A stretch of DNA of 64,000 bases from Rhodovulum sp. MB263 (GTDB taxonomy: Bacteria > Pseudomonadota > Alphaproteobacteria > Rhodobacterales > Rhodobacteraceae). Below the pieces are notes generated by a model. The model searched no databases. It saw only the letters and a program-made list of their open reading frames with translations, and was not told where the DNA came from. How positions within the stretch are numbered: position 1 is the stretch's first letter; each line of letters opens with the position of its first letter. Positions 46,863-56,452 of the stretch are shown one piece after another. The position numbers and the translations under genes are program-made. The stretch is from positions 1,674,001 through 1,738,000 of the forward strand of contig NZ_CP020384.1 in NCBI RefSeq assembly GCF_002073975.1. Direction: 5' to 3'.

Positions 46863-47805
46863 AGGCCAGGTCGACCAGCAGGTTGGCGATGACGACCATC
46901 AGCGCCGAGGTCAGGATCACCGCCAGCAGAAGCGGCGCGTCGCGCCCGGCCACGGCCTCCTGCGCGAGCCTGCCGAAGCCCGGAATGGCAAAGACGCTTT
47001 CGATCACCACCGAGCCCCCCAGCATCGCGGCCGATTGCAGCCCCAGCATGGTGACCAGCGGCAGGAGCGCGTTCCGCGCGGCATGGCTCAGCGTGATCCG
47101 CCAGTCGGAAAGCCCCCGCGCCCGTGCGGCAAGGGTATAGTCCTCGTTCCAGGCCTCGGCCATGCCCGCCCGCATGATCCGGAGGAAAAGTGCGAGATAG
47201 ATCATCCCCAGCGCTGCCACCGGCAGCACCAGATGGCGCGCGATGTCGGCGGCGCGCGCGAGCCCCGTCTTGCCCGAGGCGATGGTCTCGATCCCCGAGA
47301 CCGGCAGCCAGCGCAGCTGCACCGCGAAGACGATGGCCAGCACCAGCCCGAGCCAGAAGCTCGGGATCGAGTAGAGCATCAGCGAGCCGCCCGAGAGCAG
47401 CCGGTCGGGCAGCGAGCCCGGCCGCCGTCCGGCAAGCACCCCGAGGCCCGAGCCCAGCAGGAAGGACAGCGCGGTGGCGCTTCCCATCAGCCAGAGCGTG
47501 TTCGGCAGCCGTTCCGCGATCAGCGCGCCGATGGGTCGGTTCAGCGCGAGCGACCAGCCCAGATCGCCCCGCGCGTATTGGCCAAGGGTGAAGGCAAGCC
47601 GTTTCCAGGCCGGGCCGTCGAGCCCGTATTCCGTGCGCAGCGCGGCCGCCATCTGCGCATCGCCCCCGCCCATCGACAGCAGATAGGCATCGACCGCATC
47701 GCCGCCGGCCCGGTCGAGCAGCAGAAACACCCCCACCAGCACGATCAGCAGGACCGGCAGGCTGCCCGCAAGCCGGGCCAGAACGATCCGTGCCAGCCGC
47801 GGCAT
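46810..47805 (-). CDS. Peptide-type ABC transporter permease (DppB-like), third system
   Basis: Channel subunit of 331 residues. It has a hydrophobic N-terminus (IVLARLAGSLPVLLIVLVGVFLLL), the GLDGPAWKRLAFTLGQYARGDLGWSLALNRPI segment typical of DppB, the EAA-like loop DYTLAARARGLSDWRI and a C-terminus DLAYGWLDPRVGAGG. The usual PGDP turn after the first helix reads DRAGGDAVDAYL here, a variant seen in a subset of the family. It follows the binding-protein gene by 22 bases. Confidence 0.92.
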   Translation of the reverse strand: MPRLARIVLARLAGSLPVLLIVLVGVFLLLDRAGGDAVDAYLLSMGGGDAQMAAALRTEYGLDGPAWKRLAFTLGQYARGDLGWSLALNRPIGALIAERLPNTLWLMGSATALSFLLGSGLGVLAGRRPGSLPDRLLSGGSLMLYSIPSFWLGLVLAIVFAVQLRWLPVSGIETIASGKTGLARAADIARHLVLPVAALGMIYLALFLRIMRAGMAEAWNEDYTLAARARGLSDWRITLSHAARNALLPLVTMLGLQSAAMLGGSVVIESVFAIPGFGRLAQEAVAGRDAPLLLAVILTSALMVVIANLLVDLAYGWLDPRVGAGGRRSRG

Positions 47806-47827
47806 CAGACTGCTTCCGTGCGGGCGG

Positions 47828-49426
47828 TCATTGCGACAGGCCGGTATCCGCCCAGTTCGACACTACCCAGCGCGGATTGGTGGCGATGCCGGTCACCCGG
47901 TCCGAGACCACCGAGGTGAAGCTCCAGTCGGCGACATTGATGATCGGCAGATCGGCCGCGACCAGTCTCTGGAGCTTCCTGTAAAGCGCCACGCGGGCGG
48001 CGGGGTCGAGCGTCACCAGCGCCTCGTCGATCACCGCGTCGATCCCGGCATCGGCATAGCCGCCCTGGTTCGAGAAAGGCACGCCCGGCGGCATGCCCGA
48101 GCGCAGGAGGATGGTGGTCGAGATCGCCGGATCGGCGCGGAAGACGGTGGGGGCGATGGCCAGGTCGAAGGCGTGATCGGTATAGACCGCCCGGATATGG
48201 CCGGCCGCGTCATGGGGCTCGATCCGGGCATCGATGCCGATGGCGGCCAGTGCCTGACGCAGGTAGTCGCCGAACTGGCGTGTCTCCGAGAAATAGGGCG
48301 CGGGCAGCAGCCGCAGGCGAAGTCTCGTGCCATCGGGGCCCTCGGGATAGCCCGCCTCGTCCAGCAGCGCCCTGGCGGTCGCGATGTCGAACGGGTAGGT
48401 GGCGACATCGGGGGTGTAGAAAGTGGGATCATTGGCCGGGACCGGCCCGGTGGCGGCCTCGGCATAGCCGAGAAAGATCGTCTTCAGCACGAAGTCCCGG
48501 TCGATGGCATGGGCGATGGCCTGCCGGACCTTGAGCTTCGACAGCGCCTCGGTGCGGTGGTTGATCTCGATCGTCAGCTGATAGGTCAGCGCCTCGTAGC
48601 CTTTGGTCACGACCTCGAGCCCCGGCACCCGGGCGATCCGGTCGAGATCGGACAGGGGCACCGCCGAGAAGGCCGCAAGATGAACCTCGCCCGCCTCGAG
48701 CGAACTGGCCGCCGCGGCGCGGTCGGGCAACACCCGGTAGACGATCTCGTCCAGCAGCGGCAGGCCCTTGTCCCAGTAGCTGTCGTTTCCGCGCAGCAGG
48801 TAATATTCGCCGGGCCGGTGCGCGCCCCATCGGAACGGGCCGGTTCCGATGGGCGCCGCATTGGTCGGGTTGGTGGCGATGTCGGTGCCCTCGTAGAGAT
48901 GTTTCGGCAGCACCGACGAGACCACCGGCAGCGCATTGGCGATCAGTTGCAGCGGCATCGGCTGCGAGAAGCGGAAGATGGCGGTCAGCGCGTCGGGGGT
49001 CTCGACCGCCTCGAGATTGGCGAAGAGCGCGCGGCCGATATTCTGCAGAGGCTTCCAGACCTCCATCGCCGAGAAGGCGACATCGGCCGAGCTGAAGGGC
49101 GTGCCGTCATGCCACAGAACGCCCTCGCGCAGGGTGAATGTGACGCTGTGCCCGTCCTCCGAGCCCTCCCAGCCGGTCGCCAGAAGCGGTCTCAGCCCGC
49201 CGGGCCCGTAGCTGGCCTCGGCCAGCGGCTCGATCACCTTCGAGGTTATGAAGAAGACCCCGTTCGAGGCGACGATGGCCGGGTTGAGCTGGCGCGGCTC
49301 GCTGTCGGCGGCGACGATCAGGCGCCCGCCCGGGGCGGCCGCGCGCGCGCGGCGAGGCAGGGCGGTCGAGCCAAGCAGGGCGGCCGTACCGGTCAGGACG
49401 CCGCGGCGGGAAATCGTGGCAAGCAT
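47828..49426 (-). CDS. Periplasmic substrate-binding protein (SBP family 5), third system
   Basis: Binding protein of 532 residues and first gene of the minus-strand operon. The N-terminus MLATISRRGVLTGTAALLGS is a twin-arginine-type export signal (SRRGVL) ending ARA at about residue 27. Family blocks LNPAIVASNGVFFITSKVIEPL, VTFTLREGVLWHDGTPFSSADVAFS and SKLKVRQAIAHAIDRDFVL are intact. I choose the ATG at 49426; an ATG three codons earlier (49435) is only two bases from the GAGG ribosome site. Ligand unknown; operon partners are an aminotransferase and a HAD hydrolase. Confidence 0.92.
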   Translation of the reverse strand: MLATISRRGVLTGTAALLGSTALPRRARAAAPGGRLIVAADSEPRQLNPAIVASNGVFFITSKVIEPLAEASYGPGGLRPLLATGWEGSEDGHSVTFTLREGVLWHDGTPFSSADVAFSAMEVWKPLQNIGRALFANLEAVETPDALTAIFRFSQPMPLQLIANALPVVSSVLPKHLYEGTDIATNPTNAAPIGTGPFRWGAHRPGEYYLLRGNDSYWDKGLPLLDEIVYRVLPDRAAAASSLEAGEVHLAAFSAVPLSDLDRIARVPGLEVVTKGYEALTYQLTIEINHRTEALSKLKVRQAIAHAIDRDFVLKTIFLGYAEAATGPVPANDPTFYTPDVATYPFDIATARALLDEAGYPEGPDGTRLRLRLLPAPYFSETRQFGDYLRQALAAIGIDARIEPHDAAGHIRAVYTDHAFDLAIAPTVFRADPAISTTILLRSGMPPGVPFSNQGGYADAGIDAVIDEALVTLDPAARVALYRKLQRLVAADLPIINVADWSFTSVVSDRVTGIATNPRWVVSNWADTGLSQ

Positions 49427-49435
49427 TGGAACCAT

Positions 49436-50008
49436 GTCCTCGTAAGAGCCGGCGATTGCGCCGCCGCCCGGCGGCAGGCTGGCATCGTCCGGCCCGCAGC
49501 GCAAGGGTGCGCGGGGGCGGTGCTGCCCGGGACGGCCGGAATGGCGACCGGGCGGGGGCGCAGGGGAGCGATGCCGGAGCGGCCTGCCATTCGGGCGCGC
49601 GCGTGCCGGAGGCGGCTTGCGAATGCCCGGATATGCCGAAAGCTGCGGTCGACGCCCTTGCGATGACCGGTAATCGGCGCCGGTCTCGGAGGTGCTGGTG
49701 ACGTGGTGTCGGCCGCGTTCCGGATCGCACCGGCCGATCCTAAGGGCGCCCGATCCGCGGCTCCCGGCCGGCGCAGGGGCCTTCTGATTCTGGCGGCCTT
49801 GTCGAAAGGAGCGCGACCGGTCCGAAGGCATGCGGGGCGCGTGCCTGACGGCGTGTCGCTGCGCCTTGCCCCGCCGGGGCGGCGGGTCCGGCCGGGGGCG
49901 GCCCTTTTCCGGATGGCCTCGGCTTTCCCGGCAGACCGAGCTTTCGCGGTTGAATGCGCCGTCCCGGCTTGCGACCCTCATGCCGGTCCCATGCCAAGGA
50001 GTCGTCCC
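49436..50008. other. Divergent intergenic region upstream of adenine deaminase
   Basis: 573 very G+C-rich bases between two divergent genes. The frame of adenine deaminase stays open for 300 bases upstream but has no family resemblance. I looked for a purine riboswitch fold and saw none, and cannot point to a promoter with confidence. Confidence 0.5.
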
Positions 50009-51706
50009 ATGGTTCAGCCGCTTTCCGATCTGATCGCCCAGGGGCGCGGGCTTGTTCCGGCCGATCTGGTGCTGAGGGGCGGGCAGGTTCTCGATCTGGT
50101 GACGGGCGAGACGGTGCCGGGCGATGTCGCGATCTGCGGCGAGACCATCGTCGGCATCGGCAGTGCCTATGAGGGGCGCGAGGTCCTCGACGTCTCGGGG
50201 CTGACGCTGGTGCCGGGCTTCATCGACACCCATCTCCATATCGAAAGCTCTCTGGTGACGCCCCTGGAATTCGACCGCTGCGTCTGTCCGCGCGGCGTGA
50301 CCACGGCGATCTGCGACCCGCATGAGATCGCCAATGTGATCGGGGTCGCGGGCATCGAGTATTTCCTTCAGGCCGCGACCCGCACGGTGATGGATATCCG
50401 GGTGAACCTGTCCTCCTGCGTGCCCTCGACCGATATGGAGACCGCGGGCGCGCGGATCGGGGCGGCGGAGTTGCTGGCGCTCCGGGATCACCCCAAGGTC
50501 ATCGGACTGGCCGAGATGATGAACTATCCGGGCGTTCTGATGCAGGATCCGGGCGTTCTGGCCAAGATCGAGGCGTTTCGCGGCGGTCATATCGACGGCC
50601 ATGCGCCGCTTTTGTCGGGCAAGGATCTGAATGCCTATATCGCGGCGGGCATCCGCACCGAGCATGAGGCGACGAGTGCCGCCGAGGCCCGCGAGAAGCT
50701 GCAGAAGGGGCTGCGGGTGCTGATCCGCGAAGGGTCTGTCTCGAAGGACATGGTGGCGCTGGCGCCACTGCTGAGCGAGCGGACCTCGCCCTATATGTGC
50801 CTTTGCACCGACGACCGGAACCCTCTGGATATCGCCGAGGAGGGCCATCTCGATCACATGATCCGCTGGATGATCGGGCAGGGCACGCCGGTGCTGGCGG
50901 CCTACCGGGCGGCGTCTCTGTCGGCGGCCGAGGCCTTCGGTCTGAAGGATCGCGGCCAGATCGCGCCGGGCAAGCGTGCCGATATCGTGGCGCTGGAGGA
51001 TCTCGCGGATTGCCGCGCGCGGCTGGTGCTGGCGGGCGGGCGGGTGGCCTCGGCCGGGGCCTTCGCCGCGCGCGAGGATGTGGCGCCGGTCGGGCGGGGC
51101 TCCGTCAGGGCGCCGGAGGTGACGGCCGCCAGTTTCCGGGCCACCTCGAATGCCGCCGAGACCCATGTGATCGGCATCCTGCCGGGCAAGATCCTGACCG
51201 AGCATCTGATCGAGGAGGTGCCGCCCGAGGGCGGCGAGAAGCGCGCCGATCCGGGGCGCGATCTGGCCAAGGTCGCGGTGGTCGAGCGGCATGGCAAGAA
51301 CGGCAATATCGCTGTCGGTTTCGTGCGGGGCTTCGGCCTGCAGCGCGGGGCCATCGCCTCGACCGTCTGCCACGATCACCACAACATCGTCGCGGTGGGC
51401 GTATCCGAGGCCGACATGGCGCTGGCGGCGACCCGGCTGTCCGAGATCGAGGGGGGCTTCGTCGTGGCCGAGGGCGGGAAGGTCCTGGCCGAGCTGGCGC
51501 TGCCGGTCGCGGGGCTGATGAGCCTCGAGACCTTCGAGACGGTCGAGGCGCGGCTGAAGGCGTTGCGCGCGGCGGCAAAGCGCCTTGGCGTGGTACTCGA
51601 CGAGCCCTTCCTGCAACTGGCCTTCATCGCGCTGCCGGTGATCCCGGCGCTGAAGATCACCGATCGCGGGCTTGTCGATGTCGAGACATTCGAGATCATC
51701 GGCTAG
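50009..51706 (+). CDS. ade: Adenine deaminase
   Basis: Metal-dependent amidohydrolase of 565 residues converting adenine to hypoxanthine and ammonia, a feed-in to the urate route through xanthine. Signatures: [16 protein letters not shown] (metal-binding His pair), [34 protein letters not shown], and the C-terminal adenine-deaminase half with [13 protein letters not shown] and [10 protein letters not shown]. The ATG at 50009 has AAGGAG seven bases upstream, which decides the start. It is transcribed away from the third peptide-type transporter and ends 47 bases from the convergent eda gene. Confidence 0.94.
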   Translation: MVQPLSDLIAQGRGLVPADLVLRGGQVLDLVTGETVPGDVAICGETIVGIGSAYEGREVLDVSGLTLVPGFIDTHLHIESSLVTPLEFDRCVCPRGVTTAICDPHEIANVIGVAGIEYFLQAATRTVMDIRVNLSSCVPSTDMETAGARIGAAELLALRDHPKVIGLAEMMNYPGVLMQDPGVLAKIEAFRGGHIDGHAPLLSGKDLNAYIAAGIRTEHEATSAAEAREKLQKGLRVLIREGSVSKDMVALAPLLSERTSPYMCLCTDDRNPLDIAEEGHLDHMIRWMIGQGTPVLAAYRAASLSAAEAFGLKDRGQIAPGKRADIVALEDLADCRARLVLAGGRVASAGAFAAREDVAPVGRGSVRAPEVTAASFRATSNAAETHVIGILPGKILTEHLIEEVPPEGGEKRADPGRDLAKVAVVERHGKNGNIAVGFVRGFGLQRGAIASTVCHDHHNIVAVGVSEADMALAATRLSEIEGGFVVAEGGKVLAELALPVAGLMSLETFETVEARLKALRAAAKRLGVVLDEPFLQLAFIALPVIPALKITDRGLVDVETFEIIG

Positions 51707-51708
51707 GG

Positions 51709-51740
51709 GCGGGCCGGTCCGGTTTTGTGACCCGGCCCGC
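51709..51740. terminator. Hairpin between convergent ade and eda
   Basis: Arms GCGGGCCGG (51709-51717) and CCGGCCCGC (51732-51740), perfectly complementary around a 14-base loop, fill the spacer between two convergent genes and probably serve both as terminator. Confidence 0.6.
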
Positions 51741-51753
51741 GCCCCTGCGGGGG

Positions 51754-52395
51754 CTAGCGCGGCAGGGCGGCGGCCTCGCGGGCAAGTGCGGTGATCGCCT
51801 CCCAGTCGCGGGCCTCGAGCTTGTCCTTCGGTGCGACCCAGGACCCGCCCGCGCAGATCACGTTGGGCAGGCTCAGATAGCTTGCGGCATTTGCCGGGCT
51901 GACGCCGCCGGTCGGGCAGAAGCGGATCTGTTGCAGCGGGCCTGCCAGCGCCTTCAGGGCGGGCGCGCCGCCCGCAGCCTCGGCCGGGAAGAATTTCTGC
52001 ACCGTGTAGCCGCGTTCGAGCAGGGCCATCGCCTCGCTCGCGGTGGCGGCGCCCGGCAGCAGCGGCAGATCGCCCGCGCGTGCGGCGTCGAGCAGCGCGG
52101 GCGTGGTGCCCGGCGAGACGCCGAAACGGGCACCCGCCGCCATGGCGGCATCGACATCGCCCGGGGTCAGGAGCGTGCCCGCGCCGACGATGCTGCCCGC
52201 GACGTCCGCCATCTCGCGGATCGCATCGAGGGCGGCGGGGGTGCGCAACGTGACTTCTAGCACCGGCAATCCACCCGCCACCAGCGCCTCGGCCAGCGGC
52301 CGGGCCAGCTTTGCGTCCTCGATCACCAGAACCGGGATGATGGGGGCGCGGCGGCAGATCTCTTCAGTGATCTCGCTGGCGGCATTGGGGGTCAT
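51754..52395 (-). CDS. eda: 2-Dehydro-3-deoxyphosphogluconate (KDPG) aldolase
   Basis: Class I aldolase of 213 residues splitting KDPG into pyruvate and glyceraldehyde-3-phosphate, the second specific step of the Entner-Doudoroff pathway. Motifs: PVLVIEDAKLARPLAEALVAGGLPVLEVTLRT (catalytic Glu in LEVTLRT), GAGTLLTP, GVSPGTTPALL, and the Schiff-base lysine in YTVQKFFPAE followed by RFCPTGGVSPANA. It follows edd by 60 bases, a spacer that carries the second copy of the intercistronic repeat. Confidence 0.95.
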   Translation of the reverse strand: MTPNAASEITEEICRRAPIIPVLVIEDAKLARPLAEALVAGGLPVLEVTLRTPAALDAIREMADVAGSIVGAGTLLTPGDVDAAMAAGARFGVSPGTTPALLDAARAGDLPLLPGAATASEAMALLERGYTVQKFFPAEAAGGAPALKALAGPLQQIRFCPTGGVSPANAASYLSLPNVICAGGSWVAPKDKLEARDWEAITALAREAAALPR

Positions 52396-52429
52396 TGGCG
52401 GTCCTTTCGCGCGGATTTCGGCTGTTGCA

Positions 52430-52453
52430 GGGGTATTTAGGCCAAGAAGAAGG
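52430..52453 (-). repeat. Intercistronic repeat between edd and eda (copy 2)
   Basis: On the coding strand the core CTTCTTCTTGGCC followed by TAAATACCCC starts two bases after the edd stop. It matches the copy after mccB (39088-39111) at 22 of 24 positions and has the same position and orientation, directly behind the first gene of a two-gene unit. Here no strong GC hairpin follows. Confidence 0.65.
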
Positions 52454-52455
52454 GG

Positions 52456-54261
52456 TCAGACAACGATCCCTGCGCCTTCGGCCGCGGATTTCGCATTTGC
52501 ACGGAAGGCGGCGAAGAGCTCGCGCCCCAGCCCGGTCTCGTTGGCCGAGAGGTCGGGGGTGACGGGCGCGCGGTCGAGGGCACCCTCGGTCAGCACGTCG
52601 AGCCGCCCCGAGGGCGCGTCGAGCCGGATCACGTCGCCGTCGCGCAGACGGGCGAGCGGACCGCCATCGGCGGCCTCGGGCGAGACATGGATCGCGGCTG
52701 GCACCTTGCCCGAGGCGCCCGACATCCGCCCGTCGGTGACGAGCGCGACCTTGAGGCCGCGGTCCTGCAGTACCGAGAGCGTGGGGGTCAGGGCGTGGAG
52801 TTCCGGCATGCCATTGGCGCGCGGGCCCTGGAAGCGGACGACGACGATGGTGTCCGAGGTGAATTCGCCCCGCTTGAAGGCGGCCTTGACCTCTTCCTGG
52901 TCCTGGAAGATGCGGGCGGGCGCCTCGATCACGTGGCGGTCTTCCGCGACCGCCGAGACCTTGATGATGCCGCGCCCCAGATTGCCGGAGAGCGCGCGCA
53001 GCCCGCCTGTGGTCTGGAACGGATCGGCGGAAGGGCGCAGGATCTTGTCGTTGAGGCTTTCGCCCGCGCCCTCGGTCCAGCTCAGGGTTCCCTCGACGAG
53101 CTTCGGTTCCCGGGTGTAGCGCGCGAGGCCCTCGCCCGCTATGGTCAGGGTATCGGGGTGCAGCAGGCCCGCCCCGAGCAGCTCGCCGATCATGTAGCCA
53201 AGCCCGCCCGCGGCGTGGAAATGGTTCACGTCGGCCAGCCCGTTCGGATAGACGCGGGCCATCAGCGGGGTGATTTCCGACAGGCGCGCGAAATCCTCGA
53301 TGTCGAGGATGATGCCGGCGGCACGCGCCATGGCGGGCAGGTGCAGCACGAGGTTGGTGGAGCCGCCCGTCGCCATCAGCCCGACGATGCCATTGGCAAA
53401 GGCGCGTTCGTCGAGCACCCGGCCTGCGGGCGTATACTGGTTTCCCAGGGCGGTGATCTCGAGCGCGCGTTGCGCGCCCGCCACGGTCAGCGCGTCGCGC
53501 AGGGCCGTGTTCGGGGTGACGAAGCTGGCGCCCGGCAGGTGAAGCCCCATCAGCTCCATCAGCATCTGGTTGGAATTGGCGGTGCCGTAGAAGGTGCAGG
53601 TGCCGGGGCCGTGATAGCTTTCCATCTCGGCCTTCATCAGGTCGTCGCGGCCGATCTCTCCGGTGGCGTATTTCTGCCGGACCTTCGCCTTTTCGTCATT
53701 GGGCAGGCCCGAGGTCATCGGCCCAGCGGGCAGGAACACCGCCGGGAGATGCCCGAAACTGGCCGCGGCGATCACGAGGCCCGGCACGATCTTGTCGCAG
53801 ACGCCCATGAAGACCGCCGCGTCGAAGCAGTTGTGGCTGAGTGCGACGCCTGCCGACAGCGCGATCACGTCGCGCGAGAACAGCGACAGCTCCATCCCGG
53901 TCTGGCCCTGGGTGACGCCGTCGCACATGGCGGGCACGCCGCCGGCGACCTGGGCCGTGGCGCCGGCCCCGCGCGCGGCCTCGCGGATGAGCGCGGGGAA
54001 ACGCTCGAAGGGCTGATGCGCCGAGAGCATGTCGTTATAGGCGGTGACGATCCCGAGATTGGGCGCGCGGCCTTCGGCGAGAAGGCTCTTGGCCTCGCCC
54101 GAGGCGGCATAGGCATGGGCCTGGTTTCCGCAGGTCAGATGGGCGCGGGCCGGGCCCTGTTCGGCGGCCGTCGCGATCCGGTCGAGATAGGCGGCGCGGG
54201 TTGCGGCCGAGCGGCTGGCAATGGCTTGGGTGACCTCTTCCAGCACGGGATGAAGCGGCAT
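52456..54261 (-). CDS. edd: Phosphogluconate dehydratase
   Basis: Iron-sulfur dehydratase of 601 residues converting 6-phosphogluconate to KDPG. The IlvD/Edd family pattern is present: [20 protein letters not shown], the cluster cysteines in [30 protein letters not shown] and [23 protein letters not shown], and near the C-terminus [22 protein letters not shown] with the catalytic serine. It is the first gene of the edd-eda unit; a LacI-family-type operator lies upstream. Confidence 0.95.
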   Translation of the reverse strand: MPLHPVLEEVTQAIASRSAATRAAYLDRIATAAEQGPARAHLTCGNQAHAYAASGEAKSLLAEGRAPNLGIVTAYNDMLSAHQPFERFPALIREAARGAGATAQVAGGVPAMCDGVTQGQTGMELSLFSRDVIALSAGVALSHNCFDAAVFMGVCDKIVPGLVIAAASFGHLPAVFLPAGPMTSGLPNDEKAKVRQKYATGEIGRDDLMKAEMESYHGPGTCTFYGTANSNQMLMELMGLHLPGASFVTPNTALRDALTVAGAQRALEITALGNQYTPAGRVLDERAFANGIVGLMATGGSTNLVLHLPAMARAAGIILDIEDFARLSEITPLMARVYPNGLADVNHFHAAGGLGYMIGELLGAGLLHPDTLTIAGEGLARYTREPKLVEGTLSWTEGAGESLNDKILRPSADPFQTTGGLRALSGNLGRGIIKVSAVAEDRHVIEAPARIFQDQEEVKAAFKRGEFTSDTIVVVRFQGPRANGMPELHALTPTLSVLQDRGLKVALVTDGRMSGASGKVPAAIHVSPEAADGGPLARLRDGDVIRLDAPSGRLDVLTEGALDRAPVTPDLSANETGLGRELFAAFRANAKSAAEGAGIVV

Positions 54262-54301
54262 AACGGGTCTCCTGTCGCGGGGGTTCGGGGCGCATATACT
54301 A

Positions 54302-54315
54302 CGTTAGCGCTAACG
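54302..54315. promoter_or_regulatory. Probable LacI-family (gluconate-type) operator before edd
   Basis: Perfect 14-base palindrome CGTTAGCGCTAACG with the central CG required by LacI-family repressors, 41-54 bases upstream of the edd start. On the edd strand TATATG/TAGTAT, a likely -10 region, follows directly, so bound repressor would block the promoter. The repressor gene is not in the window; a GntR-like gluconate repressor is the natural guess. The same site also lies 67 bases before the divergent methyltransferase gene. Confidence 0.75.
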
Positions 54316-54381
54316 GGAAAAGAGGAGACGTCGGCTGCGAATCCGCTTCACGGCGCCCGTGCGAGCGCCTAGAGGGAGGCG

Positions 54382-55578
54382 ATGAGCATCGAATATCCGA
54401 CGATCCGCCTCATGCCCAAGGCCGAAGCGCGCGCCATCCGTCACGGCTTTCCCTGGGTCTATTCCGATGAACTGGTCATGGACCGGCGCACCAGGGCGCT
54501 GGCGCCCGGCAGCCTTGCGGTGCTGGAGGATGCCGAACGGCGGCCGCTGGCGCTTGTGGCGGTCAATCCGCTGTCGCGGATCGTGGCGCGGGTGATCGAC
54601 CGCGATCCGGAGGCCGGGATCGATACCGCCTGGTTCGCGGCCCGGATCGGGCAGGCGCTGGCGCTGCGCGAGCGACTTTACCAGCAGCCCTTCTACCGGC
54701 TTGTCCATGCCGAGGCCGACGGTCTGCCCGGGGTGGTCATCGACCGTTTCGGCAGCGCCGCGGTGGTGCAGCCCAACGCGGCCTGGGCCGAGTGTCGGCT
54801 CGACGCGCTGGTGGCGGCGCTGGTCGGGGTCACGGGCGTCGAGACGGTGGTCAAGAACGGCTCGGGCCGGGTGCGGGGGCTCGAGGGGCTGGCCGAGGAG
54901 ACGCTGGTCCTGAGGGGCGCGCTCAAGGGACCGGTGCCGGTGCCGATGAATGGCGCGACCTACATGGCCGATCTGACCGGCGGGCAGAAGACGGGGCTGT
55001 TCTACGACCAGCGGCCGAATCATGCCTTCGCGGCGGGGCTTGCGCAAGGCGGGCGGGTGCTCGACGTGTTTTCGCACGTGGGCGGCTTTGCGCTGGCGGC
55101 GCTTGCCGGAGGAGCCGAGAGCGCGCTGGCGGTCGACGGTTCCGAGCCCGCGCTGGCGCTGGCCGAGGCAGGCGCCAGGGCCTCGGGGCTCGACGCGCGC
55201 TTCGCGACCCGGAAGGGCGATGCCTTCGACACGCTGGCGGCGTTGGGGGAGGAAGGTGCGCAATTCGATCTGGTGATCTGCGATCCGCCTGCCTTCGCCC
55301 CGTCGAGGAAGGCGCTTGATGCCGGGCTGCGGGCCTATGAGCGGGTGGCGCGGATGGCGGCGGCGCTGGTGGCGCCCGGCGGCTATCTGATGCTTTGTTC
55401 CTGTTCGCATGCCGCCGATCTGACGAAATTCCGGGCCGCCAGCGCGCGCGGCATCGGCAAGGCCGGGCGGCGCGGACCGGTCATCTACACGGGCTTTGCC
55501 GGCCCCGATCACCCGGTGCTGCCGCAGCTGGCCGAGTCGGGCTATCTGAAGGCGCTGGCCTTCCGCCTGACCGAATGA
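54382..55578 (+). CDS. Class I rRNA large-subunit methyltransferase (RlmI-like)
   Basis: SAM-dependent methyltransferase of 398 residues resembling RlmI, which makes m5C1962 in 23S rRNA. An N-terminal PUA-like domain (residues 1-80, RHGFPWVYSDEL) is followed by a central domain (YRLVHAEADGLPGVVIDRFG), GLFYDQRPNH and the Rossmann fold with GRVLDVFSHVGGFALAALAGGAES and DLVICDPPAFAPSRKA; the CSCSH motif LMLCSCSHAADL contains the catalytic cysteine. The stop overlaps the next start by ATGA. Confidence 0.9.
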   Translation: MSIEYPTIRLMPKAEARAIRHGFPWVYSDELVMDRRTRALAPGSLAVLEDAERRPLALVAVNPLSRIVARVIDRDPEAGIDTAWFAARIGQALALRERLYQQPFYRLVHAEADGLPGVVIDRFGSAAVVQPNAAWAECRLDALVAALVGVTGVETVVKNGSGRVRGLEGLAEETLVLRGALKGPVPVPMNGATYMADLTGGQKTGLFYDQRPNHAFAAGLAQGGRVLDVFSHVGGFALAALAGGAESALAVDGSEPALALAEAGARASGLDARFATRKGDAFDTLAALGEEGAQFDLVICDPPAFAPSRKALDAGLRAYERVARMAAALVAPGGYLMLCSCSHAADLTKFRAASARGIGKAGRRGPVIYTGFAGPDHPVLPQLAESGYLKALAFRLTE

Positions 55579-56138
55579 AGGTCCTGCTGGACGCCTGTGT
55601 GCTTTACCCGACCGTGCTGCGCGAGATTCTGCTGGCTGTGGCGCGCCGGGGCGGCTTCACCCCGCTCTGGTCGGCGCGCATTCTCGAGGAATGGGCGCGG
55701 GCCGCGCGCAAGATCGGTCCGACCGGCGAGGCGCAGGCACGGGCCGAGATCGCGCTTTTGCGCGCCGCCTGGCCGGGGGCGGAGGTGGCACCGAAGGCGG
55801 GGCTCGAGGCGCGCCTCTGGCTGCCCGATCCGAATGACGTGCATGTGCTGGCCGCGGCCATCGCGGGCGGCGCCGATCTTCTGCTGACCTTCAACGCGCG
55901 CGACTTTCCGGGCCATCTGCTGGCCGAGGAAGCGCTGCGCCGCGCCGCACCCGACGCGTTCCTGATGGATCTGTGGCTGGCCGGTCCGGACCCGGTCGAG
56001 GCGGCGGTCGCCGAGGTGCATGCGGCGGCCGAACGGATCGCGGGCGAGGCGCTGGAGCGGCGCGCGCTGCTCAAGCGGGCGCGCCTGCCGCGGCTGGGCA
56101 AGGCCCTGAACGAGGTCCTGAACAAGGCGCGGGACTGA
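55575..56138 (+). CDS. PIN-domain protein
   Basis: Protein of 187 residues with a PIN-type ribonuclease fold: an acidic residue in MKVLLDACVLYPTVLREI (Asp6), Glu near residue 38 in ILEEWARA, the conserved Asp in WLPDPNDVHVLAAA and Asp in LLTFNARDFPG. The C-terminal 60 residues form helices. It resembles a family that I associate with Rhodobacter, in which the gene stands alone without antitoxin; none is visible here either. Its start is coupled (ATGA) to the rRNA methyltransferase, so a housekeeping RNA-processing role is more likely than a toxin. Confidence 0.85.
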   Translation: MKVLLDACVLYPTVLREILLAVARRGGFTPLWSARILEEWARAARKIGPTGEAQARAEIALLRAAWPGAEVAPKAGLEARLWLPDPNDVHVLAAAIAGGADLLLTFNARDFPGHLLAEEALRRAAPDAFLMDLWLAGPDPVEAAVAEVHAAAERIAGEALERRALLKRARLPRLGKALNEVLNKARD

Positions 56139-56452
56139 GGCAACAGGAACCTGCGGGAAGCGCCGGCCACTCTCCGTCGCCTCCCGCAGACATGGCCCAA
56201 CGACCATGATAATGAAGGGAGATTGCTCTCCCGCGCGGTGCCCGTATCGGACTTCGAACCGTTTTGACCCGATTTGCACACCTGGAGTGACTCAGGCGCG
56301 GAGCCCACTGAGCCCGGCCATCCCGATCCGCCGCACGCCCCCCAATTGGGTTCGGCTATTATGCGCTCGCCGCAGCGCAGAAAAAACCGGGGGTTTTCCC
56401 GTATTCCCAACCCCGATCCGGCCCCGATCCTCCAGATGCCGGGACTGAACAG
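56139..56452. other. Convergent intergenic region with two hairpins
   Basis: 314 bases between convergent genes. Arms CTGCGGGA (56151-56158) and TCCCGCAG (56182-56189) enclose a 23-base loop just after the PIN gene. AAAACC (56383-56388) and GGTTTT (56392-56397) form a compact hairpin with A/T flanks that resembles a bidirectional terminator. I see no gene. Confidence 0.5.

Noticed and set aside
49436-50008. Purine riboswitch before adenine deaminase
   Set aside because: The leader is very G+C-rich and I could not find the conserved loop-loop and junction bases of the purine aptamer.
49437-51616. Upstream part of a very long minus-strand frame that includes the third binding protein
   Set aside because: The part before the Tat-like signal is antisense to adenine deaminase and without domain content; only 47828-49426 is a real gene.
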